Shown: one piece after another, positions 5,639-7,093 of the stretch
Numbering within the stretch: the stretch's first letter is position 1
Layout of the letters: each line of letters begins with the position of its first letter
NCBI GenBank assembly: GCA_021323255.1
Contig: JAJTCL010000139.1
Coordinates: forward strand, 1-7,093
DNA length: 7,093 nt
Reading direction: 5' to 3'
Origin: Propionibacteriaceae bacterium
Lineage (GTDB): Bacteria; Actinomycetota; Actinomycetes; Propionibacteriales; Propionibacteriaceae
Notes under the pieces: generated by a model
Seen by the model: the letters and a program-made list of their open reading frames with translations, nothing else
Told to the model about the DNA's origin: nothing
The model's database searches: none
Translations under genes and position numbers: made by a program

Positions 5639-7093
5639 TTCGGGGGCGGAGCTGCCGGCGTTGGGCGCCGCGCATCTGGCGGGACTGATCGAGCAGAATC
5701 ACGCCGAGCTGAAGACCCGGGAATGCCGCATGCTGCAGCTGGCTTGTGCCTGGGCCGACGCCCACCATCTCGACTCCGGCAGCACCGAATATCAACCGTT
5801 GATCCAACGAGCCTGTGCCTGGGGCGGGGAAGGCACCCCTGAGGTCTCGGAATATTGCGCCGCCGAACTCGGCGCCCTACAAGGCACCGGAATAGCAGCC
5901 GCGCGAGCGTTGATCGCCGACGCCTTAGACCTGCGATACCGACTGCCAAGACAGTGGAATCGGGTACTCACCGGCGGGGTGCGAGCCTGGCAAGCCCGCA
6001 ACATCGCCGAACAAACCCGACCCCTGACCTGGGAAGCCTGCGCCGATGTCGACCATGCCCTCAGCGACTTCGTCGACATGATGCCCTGGCCACGATTCGC
6101 CAAAATCTTGTCGGCCGCCATCCTGCAAGCCGACCCGGCATTGGCTGCGGAACGAGCCGAGCGGGCCCGCAGCACCCAAGATGTGTTCAGCTTCGACTCC
6201 GAGGATGGGTTGAAAACCATCATCGCCAAAGCCGCCGCCGGTGATGCCATCTGGTTTATGGCCACTGTGAACCGGATCGCCGACATCCTGGCCGCTGAGG
6301 GCGACACCGACCCGGTCGGGGCCCGGCGGGCCCGCGCCATCGGAATCTTGGCGCAGCCGGTTGAGGCCCTGCGATTGCTCATCCAGCATCAGCACGACTC
6401 CACCGATCAGCTAAACCAATCCATAGAGCCGGCCGAGCCCGACCTCACGCACCAGGACGAACCCGCCTGCCGGCCCGAGCCGAAGCCGTCAGCGCCAGAG
6501 CCCGCGTCGAAGCCAGAGGCCGCGTCGGAGCCAGTGCCCGAGTGGGAATCGGAGCCGGAGGCCGAGCCGGATGATCACCAATCACTGTCGATGACAGTGC
6601 CGCCCGGAATCGACGCCAAGGCGGCCCGGCCCCAGGTGGTCTTGCACTTCCACCTCGCCGAGGCCGCACTGCGGACCGGTCAGGCGATCGTGCGACCCGA
6701 AGACGGCGACCCGCTCACCCTCCACCAACTGATGGAATTCCTCAGCCGTACCCGATGCCAAGTCCGCATCCAACCGGTGCTGAACCCCACCGAAGTCGCA
6801 CCAGTCGACAGCTATGAGATACCAGCCCAACTCCGGGCCGCCGTCCGAGCACTGCAAGTCGCCGACGTGTTTCCCTTCGGCACCTGCCTCAGTCAAAACA
6901 TGGATCTGGACCACACCGAACGCTATGTGCCCATGGACTACGGCGGACCGCCCGGCCAAACCCGGCTCGGCAACTTGGGCCCGATGGCCCGCCCCGGGCA
7001 TCGAGCTGTCACCCACGGCGGCTGGCAAAAACACCAACCCGAACCCGGCTACTACATACACCGCTCACCCATCGGCTATGTCTACCTGGTCAC
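5631..7093 (+). CDS. DUF222/HNH protein of the 13E12 repeat family (3' end beyond the right edge)
   Basis: Seen: a frame open from 5622 to the right edge without a stop. The N-terminal part is DUF222 (AELPALGAAHLAGLIEQNH onward, including SEYCAAELGALQGTGIAAAR). A Glu/Pro/Ala-rich linker at about 6426-6570 with an imperfect 18-base repeat leads to an HNH-like domain: DLDHTE (Asp/His at 6909-6914), GNLGP (Asn 6972), and GHRAVTHGGW (His 6999 and 7014). No zinc-binding Cys pairs are visible. Known: DUF222/HNH proteins are a multicopy family in mycobacteria (13E12 repeats) with nuclease-like domains of unclear function; such repeats can serve as phage attachment sites. Odd: no ATG or GTG is in frame at the 5' end. 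ACG at 5631 stands where homologues, as I recall them, begin ATG-TTC-GAT. The first common alternative start is TTG 5661, which lacks a clear ribosome site. It may be intact from TTG, or a start-codon pseudogene. Confidence 0.85.
6502..6534 (+). repeat. Short tandem repeat in the Glu/Pro-rich linker
   Basis: CCGCGTCGAAGCCAG (6502-6516) recurs as CCGCGTCGGAGCCAG (6520-6534), 14 of 15 identical with an 18-base period. It lies in frame and codes for the Ala-Ser-Lys/Glu-Pro linker between DUF222 and HNH, so the linker length may vary between copies. Confidence 0.6.

Noticed and set aside
5368..5688. Plus-strand frame running from the YciI gene end into the 13E12-type gene
   Set aside because: No motif and no ribosome site; it bridges non-coding DNA and is out of frame with both real genes.
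5792..6395. Minus-strand frames opposite the DUF222 region
   Set aside because: Antisense shadows; the plus-strand frame is continuous and carries clear DUF222 and HNH features.

Overview
The window looks like chromosomal DNA from a high-GC actinobacterium, most likely a Mycobacterium or a close relative. The evidence is a member of the 13E12-type DUF222/HNH repeat family at the right end, a mycobacterial-type LexA (SOS) half-site beside it, G/C-rich third codon positions, and GTG or TTG starts. The species cannot be named from the sequence alone.

Layout. (1) Positions 1-1559, minus strand: the end of a sugar or polyol catabolic operon. A classical short-chain dehydrogenase (SDR) is followed, with an ATGA start/stop overlap, by a rhamnulokinase-type FGGY kinase (rhaB) that runs off the left edge. 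(2) Positions 1560-1906: about 350 bases with no convincing gene, though part of it is open in frame with the SDR. (3) Positions 1907-4204, minus strand: a compact four-gene operon read as PadR-family repressor, DUF1048 helical protein, DrrA-type ABC ATPase, DrrB-type ABC-2 permease. Spacings are 2 bp, 20 bp and a 4-bp overlap. A long imperfect inverted repeat just before padR is the likely autoregulatory operator. (4) Positions 4220-4907, minus strand: a multi-spanning membrane protein gene that appears frameshifted; its reading frame runs through the padR operator. (5) Positions 5117-5395, plus strand: a small YciI-family protein. (6) Positions 5396-5630: a non-coding stretch with a short hairpin. 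(7) Positions 5631-7093, plus strand: a DUF222/HNH protein of the 13E12 repeat family, cut by the right edge, with a candidate SOS box at its 5' end and no normal start codon at the expected place.

How the genes fit together. The PadR-controlled set is a familiar architecture: a ligand-responsive repressor controls a two-component ABC exporter of the daunorubicin-resistance type. The ATPase carries Ala where Walker A normally has Ser or Thr, so its activity is in question. The SDR-RhaB pair probably oxidises a polyol or deoxy-sugar and phosphorylates the resulting ketose. I see no CRISPR array, tRNA, rRNA or complete insertion sequence. I did not find a clearly new system; the most notable signals are the altered Walker A, the lost start codon within the SOS box, the frameshifted membrane gene and the padR operator.
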